The notes beneath the pieces were generated by a model. The model was not told the origin of the DNA. It was given only the letters and a program-made list of their open reading frames with translations, and did no database searches. Position numbers and translations under genes: made by a program. From Fasciolopsis buskii (lineage: Eukaryota > Platyhelminthes > Trematoda > Plagiorchiida > Fasciolidae), in the NCBI GenBank assembly GCA_008360955.1, contig LUCM01007681.1:124001-188000 (forward strand): 64,000 nucleotides of DNA, given 5' to 3'. Below are positions 25,081-37,200 of this stretch, one piece after another (within the stretch, counting starts at the first letter, position 1; each line of letters starts with the position of its first letter).

Positions 25081-27497
25081 TTAGCATTAAACCACAAAAG
25101 GTAAGGTATTACACAAAGATGATTTCAATGTGTTATATGCTAAAGGTGAGGCTCAAAATCAGGTGTGTGAATGAGTTTTTGAAATCGTAACGGAAGTGAT
25201 GAGAGGCACTGGTCAATGAAATGGGTGGAGATTTCACATGAACTTAGTGTCCTATCAAATAAACTTGGGGCAGCGGTTCTCTGGGAAGACAACTTTGTCT
25301 GCTTGGCTGGTCAGAGGTTTCACCCCGGACCGACATTTTTGGTAACAAATCAGAAGATGAACGAAACAAATAAAGCGTGAAAAATGTTTGAAAAATAAAA
25401 TCGCATAGGCGTTCCGTTCCCTGGTTATGCCCATTATCCTATCAAGTGAATTTAACCAGAGTTATTGACATCGGACAAGTTGCCGATGGTTTTCTTGAAA
25501 AGGTATTGGACAAGTTGGTCGTAGTTTATTCTAATTCTGCATATGTTGTCCAGAACGTTCATCAGCTAGGATTCATTTTTTGCTCGTGAATTTATGACTA
25601 CCTGACGAACAAAGAAGTATTTTTAAACGGTTGTTCCACTTGTGATAACGTCTGCCAGAAAAAACAAACTTGACATAACAAAATACCGGGCAGTCATCGA
25701 AACCGAGTGTTATGGTCAATGCGACAGAAGAGAGGCTGGACGGAACCGCACTAATATTTAGGCTGGTGGACGATAACTTAAATGAAATATTGCCAAGTAT
25801 GGAGATGAACACTTCAGGGAAAGTGAGGCTTTAAAAAGCATTCATTTTATATTTTCTTTCTGCTCTTATACTCTGAATAACTTATCGTCATTACTTGTAA
25901 AAATATCAGCTTCCTCTATATGCGCCTAAGAAAGTTGATCTGGCCACATGTGCAATTTAGTTTGAACGTATCTCCTATGAAGCCATACGGTCAGCTATTC
26001 CGTTAAAGATACAAACATTGCAGTCATATATGATACTGCAAAAGTTTTAGTGTCTAATGGAATGTTGGATCTTCATCAAAGTACCTCAATACCTGATGGT
26101 TGTGCCATCTACGTACCAAATTTATTTGTCATACCATTTTCTATTAATAACTTACAAACAATTAAGTCTAAGTTTTGTCAAAGTTGTCAGTTACGATTAC
26201 TAAATCGCGAAGATCCATTACCATCAGCGTTACGGATTTTATTAAAAAAATGGTATTTTTTTTTCTATTACCATATCACATTTGTACGACCATCTAGATA
26301 CTCAACCGAATAGCAACCAACCGTGGCAGCGAAAATTCTCGAGGCCCCTTTAGTTCTAAACTGTATCACGCAGAGTGCTAGACCGCTGTTTTGTAAATCC
26401 CTATCTCCATACAACCATGACACAGCGTTAGAAAAATTCGGGATGGGAATTCGAAGTGTTTTTGATCCTTTCATCTGTGTTACATTGCTCATCAAAAAAA
26501 ATTGTTCCCCACTAATAAACGGTTAGCATAAAAGCCTATTAGTGTTTCACTTAGAGTTAATAGGAGGGGTAGACCAAGCAAATTACTTCCCGGTTTCAGA
26601 GGAAATTTTTAGGCAGAATTCGTCAATTTATTTCCTAACTATGCTTTGGTAAGTGACCCTTATGTGATTGGAATCGGAGACATTTATAACTGAGCATTTT
26701 CTAATCAACCGAAACCTCAACGCAGCGCTTAGTACCAACTCTGCATTCGATCTAACACAGTTGATTCGCGTTAGTAATATAACACCGTGGTCTTTGGCGT
26801 ACCATTCCACTCTTGACCGTCATTTCCCATGAGCTGGTTGGCAATTAGCTAAATAAGTCCAAAGATTGATTACTTAGAACATATTTTAGAATCCCACCTG
26901 GGCGGGGCGAACATCCGAAGATTAGAAAGGATCACGTTAACTCCAATAAAATCTGTTACTTGGTCAAATCTCCTGGGTTGGGAGCAAAAATGAACAATCG
27001 TTTGCTGTAACCATACTGAACACCAGGCGGCGAATCTACAAAGAAAAATTTTGCCTATTGAACAGTCATTAGAAGTAGGCAGTTCAGACCATAACATACA
27101 GTGCTGCATTTAGAAGAACCGGACTTCAGTTGCGGCTTCATTAGATGGTTTGGAAATGATCTGATGTACCGCTTGAGAGAGAAGGTAATGATTATTACTC
27201 TTCAAGAACAGCTTTACTGTTGGATAACCTTTGGTGACTTGATGAACTTTGGAGTATTTACTTAAGCATGGAACCTGATATAAACTATTCTTTTCCACCC
27301 AGAAAACAATTGGTGCTTGTTACTGTTAATTAGATGTTTGATTTTAGATCAGTCGAGCTATTGAAGATTTAGGCCGTCTATCTACTCATTACAGTCCTAT
27401 CCCGCAGGACTCCGGTTAGGAGCACAAACAATTGTGCTAAATAAATATATGAAGCGTTCTCATTTTGTTACCCACGTAGGTAATTCTGTCCCCTACC

Positions 27498-27604
27498 ATG
27501 AAGTGCTTCATCAGTTTGACCGCTCTTGAAGCATTTCATTGGCTCGGAACACGTGACAAGAGAGGAATCCACCAATCACTGTACGTTCAGTTTTGATTGG
27601 TGGA
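27498..27604 (+). promoter_or_regulatory. Promoter-like patch: E-box, three CCAAT boxes, two hairpins
   Basis: About 260-370 bp upstream of the Ig-gene start codon lie three CCAAT pentamers: ATTGG at 27538 and 27596, and CCAAT at 27572. An E-box, CACGTG, sits at 27550-27555. Two of the CCAAT boxes form the arms of a perfect 11-bp inverted repeat (27568-27578 with 27594-27604). A second hairpin pairs 27498-27510 with 27527-27539 (12 of 13). Clustered CCAAT boxes are typical targets of NF-Y in animal promoters. That this patch drives the downstream gene is inference from position; no TATA box or start site can be assigned. Confidence 0.4.
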
Positions 27605-27862
27605 GAGTCTCGAGTGCGCAAGACCTATTCGCATTTGGTTCACCTTGTAGTGCCTGTGAACAAGGGCGCGGATAATGTATGTGTAACTCGTAGTGCCGTC
27701 GAGGCTGCAGGATTGTGCTATGTTATGCGCGGTATCCTGACTGGATTTAATTATGTTCAGGATTTCAAAGTCATCATCAATTTGGGATAAAATTTTCTGC
27801 ATGGCACTTGTGAATTTCCAGTCGGTTATTTACACCGGAAGGCATGCTAGTTGATTTAAAGC

Positions 27863-28205
27863 ATGCATACAAAAAAGTGGACTAACAAAGCCTCATTTTG
27901 TCTCCTTTACTGCATGACGTATGTACTTGCTTTGATCCGCTCCGAGATTGTCCCTCTGCCTCATCCCACGGGGACCTACTTACGTGGACCCGTAAATCAG
28001 AGCGTGCATTTGGGAAAGAATGTCCGCTTGCAGTGTCGTGTGCAGAATCGTGCAAAATATGACGTGCCCAATCCCGGTGGTAACGAAATATCCGGTAACA
28101 AACATTTATATGTACAATGGATTATTGATGGATTTGGTGTAACAAATGAGACTTTAAAATCTGTGCATGCGGAACGATATCAGATGCCCGGACCCATGAA
28201 CGAAG
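27863..28205 (+). CDS. Exon 1: signal peptide and first half of Ig1
   Basis: The ATG at 27863 is chosen because an in-frame TAA lies two codons upstream and a hydrophobic segment (SFCLLYCMTYVLAL, residues 11-24) follows, as expected of a secretory signal peptide. Residues 40-114 hold the first half of an Ig domain: GKNVRLQC with C58, and VQWIIDGFG with W86. N-glycosylation sequons are at N45 and N95. The exon ends after the first base of codon 115 at a consensus donor, g|GTGAGT (28206). Splitting the first Ig domain with a phase-1 intron between the W and the second Cys is consistent with the join to exon 2, which restores MNEG-VYDL. Confidence 0.85.
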
Positions 28206-31200
28206 GTGAGTCTTTCCAATTCAAAACACCCATTGAATGCTGCTTTGCATGAAATGCTGGCATCAACAGAATTAGTTGATTGATATGTCACACACCCAAA
28301 TTGGAAAAATTGATGAACAAACAAATAACTAATCAATTTGAGGGGTATATTCACATTTGTGGAAATGATTTGCTCACCCCGTGAACCCACTATTTAAGGG
28401 AAAGTCAAGAAATCCTAGACAACATCAGTTAGATAATTATTTTAGATAAGGCTAAGTATATTTTCTAGCGGTCTTTCATTTGGGCTCAGGTGATACACTA
28501 ACACTATTTCATAATCAGATCATAAAGTTGCATGAATTCTTCATAGACTTAGTTTTCTCGAAAAATTAGTCAAACCTAACAAATGATTATATTCGTTTGC
28601 GTAAAGTCCTAGGGGAATCTTTTAAAATTTTCTTGGATTCGAAAAACTTCCCATTGTTGGCATTTCGATGAGAAGAGTAAATCAAAATGAGAAAACTTCT
28701 CTAACTGCAATCCTTTTGAACCATTAGAAACAAAAATGAATAGTACGCCCATTTAAGGACCACTAGGCGGCTGATCGGAAATTTCACGTGCGAAAGTACG
28801 GGGTTTGTTATTAACATTTTCGGAAATTGCACCTCAAGTGTCAAACTTTCTTTGTTAGCCCGTATATTTTCAGTGAAGGTCTTTAAGATGAAGATAACTA
28901 AAGCGGTTTGAATTTTTGAAGAATTTCCGATTTGAAAATGGATGGTAACATCGCCTTTTCGGGAACAAGTTGCGTAATATGAGGAAGTTCACGTTTCCAC
29001 AAATTATCGCTTTCGGAAATCAAAGTCTTTGTAGCGTCGCAAACGGTTAGATGGGTTAATGGGCAGAATACATTAGAAAGATGAAAGAACGCGGCCACGA
29101 ATTCTTCTGTGGTAGCTGTTTATCTTTAGCAAGATATGGAATACACCTTCCGTATTACATTCGGTCTTGTTTTATTCTTTGGCAAAATTTACTTTGATGA
29201 AGCACGTTCAGAAAGCGGCATATAACCTTAGGGTAACACGGAATGTTTGCTCAAGGAAAACACAAATATTTTTGTTTATTCCCAATGAAATGACTTCCGC
29301 TTATTGTTCTTCTTCTAACTGATTGAAGATTGCCGATCAGTGGTTGTGGTATTTGTCAACCAGTAGACGATTGCATAGAGAGGTAATTGGAGAATTGAAT
29401 CCGAACACACTCTTAACGGCAGGTTTCACCCTCTGCTGTATTTGTTCGAAATGTTGCTTCCAGGCTGTGCATTTTGGATCGACTTAGGTGCCGACGTGCT
29501 CAAGTACTTCCCCGAAATATATAAATTTACTTGAGCATAAATTGAATGGCACAAAGTTATCTAGCAACGTAAATGTCGCTGTGAATACCACTTCGAGGGA
29601 ATCTGTCCTTTTCCCGGTTGACCTTATAGACAAACGTCTTTAAGAAGGTAGTGAATATATGGTAACGAAGTTCACAAAACAACTTGGATCACTTTCGGTA
29701 AAGAAGTTAATTCCTAAGGACCGCGGTGAATCAGTGATTTTGCTAACTTAAATGAGGAACTACAACTTCTAATCGTTTGATACGTCAGGAGCAATTCTTT
29801 GCCAGCCAATGAAAGAATAATGCAAGCAAAATCAGATGACTTATAAATTCCCTTACGTGGCCTTTATTCCACTGGATGCGGTGGTCTATGGCGAGGGTTT
29901 TAGGTGATTTTTAGCACCAAAACAATCGGGGCGATTTCACCGTGATACTTTGTCAATGTTTTGTTAATTAATTCGAGGTTAGTTGTACATTACTTGAGTT
30001 CCGAGCTGAACCGTTTCAGACAGCAATGAATGTGAACCAAAATCGGTTCGCAAATATTTTCAGTGACTCCCGGTAATGGACCATTTAGGCAAATGTGACT
30101 GAGTCTGAAATCTTTTACTCTATGAAACTCCTTAGCTGACGTCAAGTTCTTACTGAATTTAATCATTTTACATCGGTTTTCAAGGTCCAGATTTTGATTT
30201 GGACATTCTCATTAGCCTGTTTTTCACAAAAACAATCAGACATTTTGAAAAACGGTTATTAAGTTCGTCGAAACTAAATAAAACCGTCACTGAACTGTTT
30301 TGAATGAGTCGCTCCGGCAGTCCATATATCAGCCCCGGGATTTTAAACTTCGGGTTCATAATGTGATCCGGCTGCGGTAACATCAACGCCACACTGAATG
30401 AATTGATGGTTTCAACTCTCAGACTTACAGGGATGATCTGTGATACACGGCCAGAGATGAGGCTCTCCAGCCTCCTGAAGGTAAACATGAGCAAATTATT
30501 GTAAGGCGAGAGGACAGATTTGCGGATCTTTTCCGCTAACCCCTAGGCTACAGCTTGGAGGTGAAAACCGGTTTTCAAGCAAATCCGAACCAGGAAAAGG
30601 GAGAAAAGGAATCACCCGAAAATTTGAACCGCCAATTGAACCTTCGGTTTCTTTAAAGCTTGACTGGATTAAATATTCTGATGAGGACATGAACATACCA
30701 TAATCCTAGACAGCTATCACGAAATACCAAAAAACTTACCTTAACTGGTATACTGGTCCTTTCGGGCCTTGAGATATTTTCATTACTACTTATTGAGCCA
30801 CTCGATTTCCACTTGCAACTGTGAAGCGTTTCGAAAACTTGATCTAAAAAACGGTGCAGCGTCATTCATAGGACCATACTCGATAGTCTCTATTTTGATG
30901 TTTCAATCTTTGTTTGTATGATAGAAAATCATCTAAATATAGCAGGGCCTGCACATTTCTTACATGTTTAATCGTTATATAGGGGCAAGAGAAAACTGAC
31001 AACTGATCTTTACCGTCGCTCTCCATCCTAACATTCTAAAATTTCCCTGGTATTAACTTACAATAGCCGTTCCTTTCTCCTAATACAGATGAAAAAGACG
31101 ACGAAAGTTATCAGAAAATAATGCGAAACATCAACCCACTGAAAAACTCGATGTATAAATCACTTCATCCTCACGCCCAAACTTATTTCTTACTGCCTTC

Positions 31201-34200
31201 GCCGAGTTTGCTCTGAGAATAATGCAATGTGGGATATTTGTATACTTGTGCATGGAGGTCCTTGTTCATACTTATCTAATCGGAGAAAGATAGCAGATAA
31301 CCTGTTACTTATATAAATGCATTTCAGCTAGATAACACATGTCCTTGCCTCTTAACGTAAGATCGAAGGCCAGAATTACCATTTTTCGAAACTGGTCCCA
31401 CGTAAATTAATTAGTCGGACAACGTTCGTGTTTACTATGAATCCACAATTCTCTTCCTCGGCACGATCTCAAGTTTGCCATCGTTATTGTTGTGCATCTT
31501 TTTCCTGTTGAAGACACAGTCCCTGAAAAAGAGACGGGGCTGAATGTTTCTGTAAAGTTATGTGTTATATTTTAATCTGTTTGAAATTGTCTATTGCAAC
31601 GAACCGAAGATGTTATTAGTGTAAACAAATTATCTACTTTCCTAATCCTTATGGTGGTCTCATGGGATGCAGATTTGTGTTCCATTGCGTTTGGCTACGA
31701 CAAATGGTAGGTGATGGAGTTATTATAGGTGGTTGAGAGTGCAAAACCTCCCGGGGGCGTGAACTTTGCGAGGGATAGCTCAGCAAACAACCAACACAAT
31801 AAAACTGGGATGCTGTTGTTCTTCGACTTGGTGAAATTCAGTCAGAATGCAAAACTGAGTCCTTTTTGCTTTCGGTAGGCAAAATCACGATCACTTTAAT
31901 GGTTACGGTTTTGGGATATTCTGGTGCAGCGCTTTGCCTACCGAGAACATTCAAGGCAATAATTAGTTCGGCTTTTGTTTTACATTACACTTTGCATTCT
32001 ATCAGCTAGCACATAGATTTACACATTCTGGAGTGTTCTTCACATTTTGGAATGGCGAGAGGATAGATTACATGCTGCTCATGGACTTTACAAGGATAAC
32101 ACTGGTTCTTTGAAATAGTCGGCACTAATATCTTGATGCAGAATGCGCGGTAATTTCTGTCATTACTGAGCATTCAACATGACGGTATTTGTAAATTAGC
32201 CCTTTTTGCAGGTGTGTCCTATGCCGTAGTTGATAGTATCCGTGCAACACAATAACAAAATGAAGGCGGCAAATGAACAAGCAAAATCTGGACTAAACGA
32301 TCGGGGAGCAAATTAGCTTTCGGGGCGCTTGATACACTTTGGTTTCAATAGCGTATAATTTCCCGTAGAAATACATGCAAAGATCCTACGAATGAATTAC
32401 AATGGAAGTAGTATCGTACGAGAATGAGGGACTGAATTTCCTACAAATGAACCTACCAAAATGAAAATGACCAAAATTGAGTCAGATCGCCACATCTTCG
32501 ACTGGACAACCTGCTTGTTGGCATGTTAGAGCATGCGCAGGTGTGTCCAAATTGTTAGATCCAATGTATGCATCATGCAACCGGTATCGAATGGATTGTG
32601 GATCATGAAGCTTCCTCCATGGTACCACTGTGAACCAATATCCCTTTGTATTCTCTCCACCAAATGACCTATGAGCACAAAGGATCTCGTCCCACTGATC
32701 TTGCGGTTGACTGAGAAAAGTATGTCCTACACACACGAGCACCCAATCAGCCCCTCGACTTCGAGGTTTGTCCGGAATGCCATAAGGTAACTGAGGCCAA
32801 TCTCATATTTATTCATAATGATTAATTCATCCTTGGAATTAATATCAGTAATGGGGTCCTGATTAATTTTCCGATCAATTGGTTTACATTACTTGTCGAC
32901 AGTGAAAATTGGATCTGAGAACGCGTTTAAAAATAACTATAGTCCTTTTCTTTTATTTCGTTTAATGTAGTCTTGTTAAGCGAATAGCTTCAGAACGAGA
33001 TTCTTATAATGAAATTCTTGTAGATGTGTCAGTGTGTTTGCTACGCATATGTATATGGGACCAAATAAAGCAGGCGGTCGGTGAGTAGAATGTGTTCATG
33101 GTAGCACCGAAATAGAAACATACTTTACTTTTGCTATTTTCCACTCCACTAAGCAACTTATTTGAAACGTCTCTAACCTGTCCGACTTGTTTCGATGAAC
33201 TCAGATTCGTCAGAATCGGTTAAGATAGACATAACTAGGCTTTGTAATTTAATCGCTTAACAGCGAAAAACTATTCACTATTGAAACTGTTAACAATGCA
33301 ACGAGATATGTTCCATTCCTCATATAATGAATGACAGAAAGCAGGTGAACCCGAAATATTCATGTCCAAGTGACATAGTGTTGACGGTTCAACAACAGAG
33401 TATCTGAAGAGCGAATATTATCTTAATTGCGATGGGAAATTAGTCGAATTACCGCAGTTTAGCACAATGAAACAATCTTCACTTTAAATTTTCCCGATTA
33501 AACCTATTAGTATTGGGATTTGTCTAATACTCTTAGCCGGAATTATCCAGACGTTAACTTCATATGTAGTTTTTGTCAAAATTGTCCATCCTCCCGATTG
33601 AAGAGGTCTGTTTCCCACTTGCCTTGTGATAATGGCATCTGCATGTTCCGCTCGAATCAGAATCACCTAGATGACTTATTATATGGATTCATAATAGCAC
33701 CAAAATTGCTTTAATAGCGTCCTTGAAATGAGTGCAGAGAAAGATGGACACTCTAAAGTTTCTAGGATCAGTTGCATTAATTTAACAATCAACCTTTATG
33801 ACATGAAAGCCTAAGACGTCATAAGATCACATGACTTGACAATCAGCTGGCCCTATTAACTGGTCAGGCGAAAACCAGTTGCTATCGCCCAATGTGTTGA
33901 CGGTTGAAACTGAAATTCGATTAAGTTAACATTTGACCTGGGAATCATAATTCATCAGTTTTATAGTTCAGATAAAAGCAACCCAAGTATGTCCCAGTTT
34001 TGGTCAGCTCTACCCAAGCACAGCATAAATGCACAACGAACTTCATCTGTCTATTCAGAAATGTCTCATGTTAAGTCCATCCAATGCCTCACCTAAATTT
34101 AGAATAATTTGCTGCAAATTCCTAGGATGGTTTAGCCTACCATCACTCCAAATGGACTGCATGTTACTCCAAAAAGCATGTTCATTTATGACTGCTCAGT

Positions 34201-37200
34201 TTCAGTCCAGTCGTTAGCTTTGCCTCAATGAATATCTGCTAAATGATTTTAGACTCTCTGTACTGGGTCCAGGTTTTTTGTAGCAAAGTAATACTGTATA
34301 AAGATAGGCCATATTGGCTTATCTGAGACCAATCAAATGAGCTAAATATGACAATGTAAGGATGCAACAAGGCAGATCCGTCAATCTGATTATTGGTTTA
34401 ACTAACCAATTACTTTTCCCAAGTGATGAGTGTAATACTTCTTCAAATGGCTCCTTAATAAAAAAATATCTCAGCGACACAACCAACGTGCAATTTCGGG
34501 CCGGTGAAATGAGGTTTTATTTTAGCGAAAGCTGTTCGTTTAACAACCAACATCATGTCATTATGCTAGAGCTCCAGTGTTACATTGCGGTTTTTCATCA
34601 ATCAGACTATTATAACCAGGTAACAACAAGATTTTACACATTTAGTTTAACAGTATGCTTCAATGACCATATTTATTTTCAGTTAGAAATTCGCTGCTGC
34701 TTAGTTTTTCTCCCAACCTTCAAACAGCTGCGTCCGAAATTTGGAAGTCTGATTAAGATTTAAGACAGTCTGACAATTAATTAAAACAGTTTTCTTCCTC
34801 GTTATTTAGCCGTCTGTGTTGCATATGAGTGAACAGCAACTCCGAGGGTTTTTACCTCAAAACCAAATCGGAGAAATCTGGATCAAACATAGAAATTTGG
34901 GCACATGTTTTGTTGCTAGGCCTGAATTAGCTGATTTTCGGGAGTTACTTTTCTATGCCAGTGTGCTTTGCACGCGTTTCGATCAAGAAGAAAACACTCA
35001 GTGGCTGGTTCATTCGGGTCTATTGGTAGTGAAGGAGTGGTCATTAATGCCATTCGCGTGCCCCCTTGATTTCGGCCAGACTAGTGCGTTTCAAATTCCC
35101 GGCAGAATGATGTTCGATTTCCCTCTCCGACGGTGAATCAGTTGAATATGAATTAAATTCTTCTATCAGTAAACTAGAAAAATAGGTGGAATTTCAAAAA
35201 TCCACAACATCCAGAACGAAAGATGTACTGAATGACCAGAGCTATGAAGAACCATGCGATGTCATTCAGGCATGCAGGTGCAGCAGTGAATTGACACTTG
35301 CCTATCCGCTTTCACCAAATGATTCGGTTAACACTTTCCAGTATTTGTGTGTCTGCATTCATGTGCGACCATATCGGTCTGCATTTTATGGTCGGGATGG
35401 GAAGACGCGTAAATCTGCTCTCCACTATGTGGAGGGTAATCGAGATGAGCACGGCGTTTGTTCGTTTGTCTATTATCGACGGCAGCACGTTTCAGATACT
35501 TAAGACCTTCACCCCTTCCGGTTATTCTGTATATTCCGCGGGGTGGGTCAGCTATAATCGTCAGGGTTTTTGCTTATCAATCCAGAGTGGAGCATTTTAT
35601 TAATAGCGCAGCCTGCAGTCGATTGAGGGTGAAATGTGACAAGCCAGTCTGGCTTTGGCTTTGTCAACGAAAAGATAAGACAACTAAAATAAATGCCTTA
35701 TGCACCCCGAAGAGCGGTTATTCAACTATGACTAAACGAGGAAACATTCTGTACGCAAACAAAAATCACATAATGAAGTTTTGCGATACAAAGTACTTGC
35801 GGGCACTCACTCAGCACCTGCTGTGAGCTGTAATATTAAACTGTCCGTGTCCTTCTGGTGTCCAACCATTTACGGGATTGTAAAACAGTTGTAAGCTGGA
35901 GTACGTTCAAGAAAATATATGCGTTCGCGAAGACTGGTAGAGGAAGAATCGACATTTGGTCGACGGTGGCTAAGCGGATAAGGTCGTGGCGTTTGGACGT
36001 GAAGATCGCAGAATCGAATCCTCACCACTTGTTGGCCACGGCCCACTTCCTGAAAATGATTTACACTGTTATTCCACCAACAAAGTAAGTAAAAGATAAA
36101 ATATAAGAGAGACAGGCTTTAATGTACTGACAGAGAACGAATTCGGTGAATGTATATCTCGGTGTGCCGCTATAATAAGATATGTACATCAGAATCCAGT
36201 CTGTGGAATATGACAGCAGAGTCAGAGAGTCAGTCAGGTGGAATACAGAAACGGGTAAGATGTCAAGAATATGGGAGTCTGATTTATCATGCAACTGTGA
36301 CCCACCCACTACGGGAATTCTACAGCATCTCGCAATGTTTCTTTGCTTGATCTTGAGAGTTCAGTTGTCCCCTATTTGTTGCTATTGGATTGGAATGGAA
36401 CATTTCAGCCCTTTCCTAATGAAAATTATGACGTAGCGACTGATGGGAAATTTTGTCCCCGGGAAAAATTTAAAAGTTCAATGACAACGTTTTGGCGTGT
36501 CAATAGTGAGTTACTATGATACGGAGGATCTATAGCTGCATCATCTGTCTACCTGATGAGTCTTGCTCGTAGGCTGGGATTCATAAGATAAAATAGTACC
36601 AATGGTGGAAGTAACGTGGGGTGACATCATGATAGGCTCACAGTTGCTGGCTTTTGCGAGAGTCATTCAAGAAAGAAATAACCGAATGTTCTAAATATGA
36701 ATAGATGAGGAATGAGAGCCTCTTAGTTCGACCGTGACAACCTAAAGCATACCTATTTTAGAGGAATCACATCAAAAATTCGTTTCTGTTGCTATCCGGT
36801 GACAAATATTTGGTGCTAGGATAACACGTGCGACAAGAGGGGACCTGAAGGATCGGTAAAATTTGATGGGGATCATAAATAGTAGGACGAGACGTGATAT
36901 GTGGGGGAACGAATAAGTCGAATACCCCTTCAGCTATCGAAATTCAAAATAAAATAAGACAGAGATGGGAGGAACCAACCTATCTTAGGGACATGGGAGC
37001 CGATCTCCAACAACTGTCTATTTTATGGCCGCTCATGCAGTTATTAAACGATTCAGACTGTATAGGTGATACAATAGCCAGAATCTCTATCAAGACCACA
37101 AGGCTTGGATCATCGGGATTATTGCTTCATCTGACATTCTATAGTCGTGAAATTGGATTGTCTGTTTGTCTGTCAGAATTGCACCTCAGGACAATCCTCA

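Larger units (their letters stand above)
13835..27497. other. Intergenic region with dispersed SINE copies, no gene recognised
   Basis: Thirteen kilobases lack any ORF with a recognisable domain. The longest ORF, 125 codons at 15172-15549, overlaps a 101-codon ORF on the opposite strand and has no family resemblance, so I treat it as chance. The supportable contents are an AT-rich simple repeat at 14871-14910, SINE-like copies at about 18.3, 22.4 and 23.5 kb, and a GC-richer block at 24.4-25.1 kb. Undetected short exons of a flanking gene cannot be excluded. Confidence 0.5.

Noticed and set aside
34362..35826. Run of 100-135-codon plus-strand ORFs in different frames
   Set aside because: The frames overlap each other without any recognisable motif or consistent splice joins. 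They may be a decayed element, but nothing supports a gene.
36541..36580. Hammerhead-ribozyme-like CTGATGAGTC core, a motif known from some flatworm SINEs
   Set aside because: The downstream GAAA core is missing and the flanking stems do not form.
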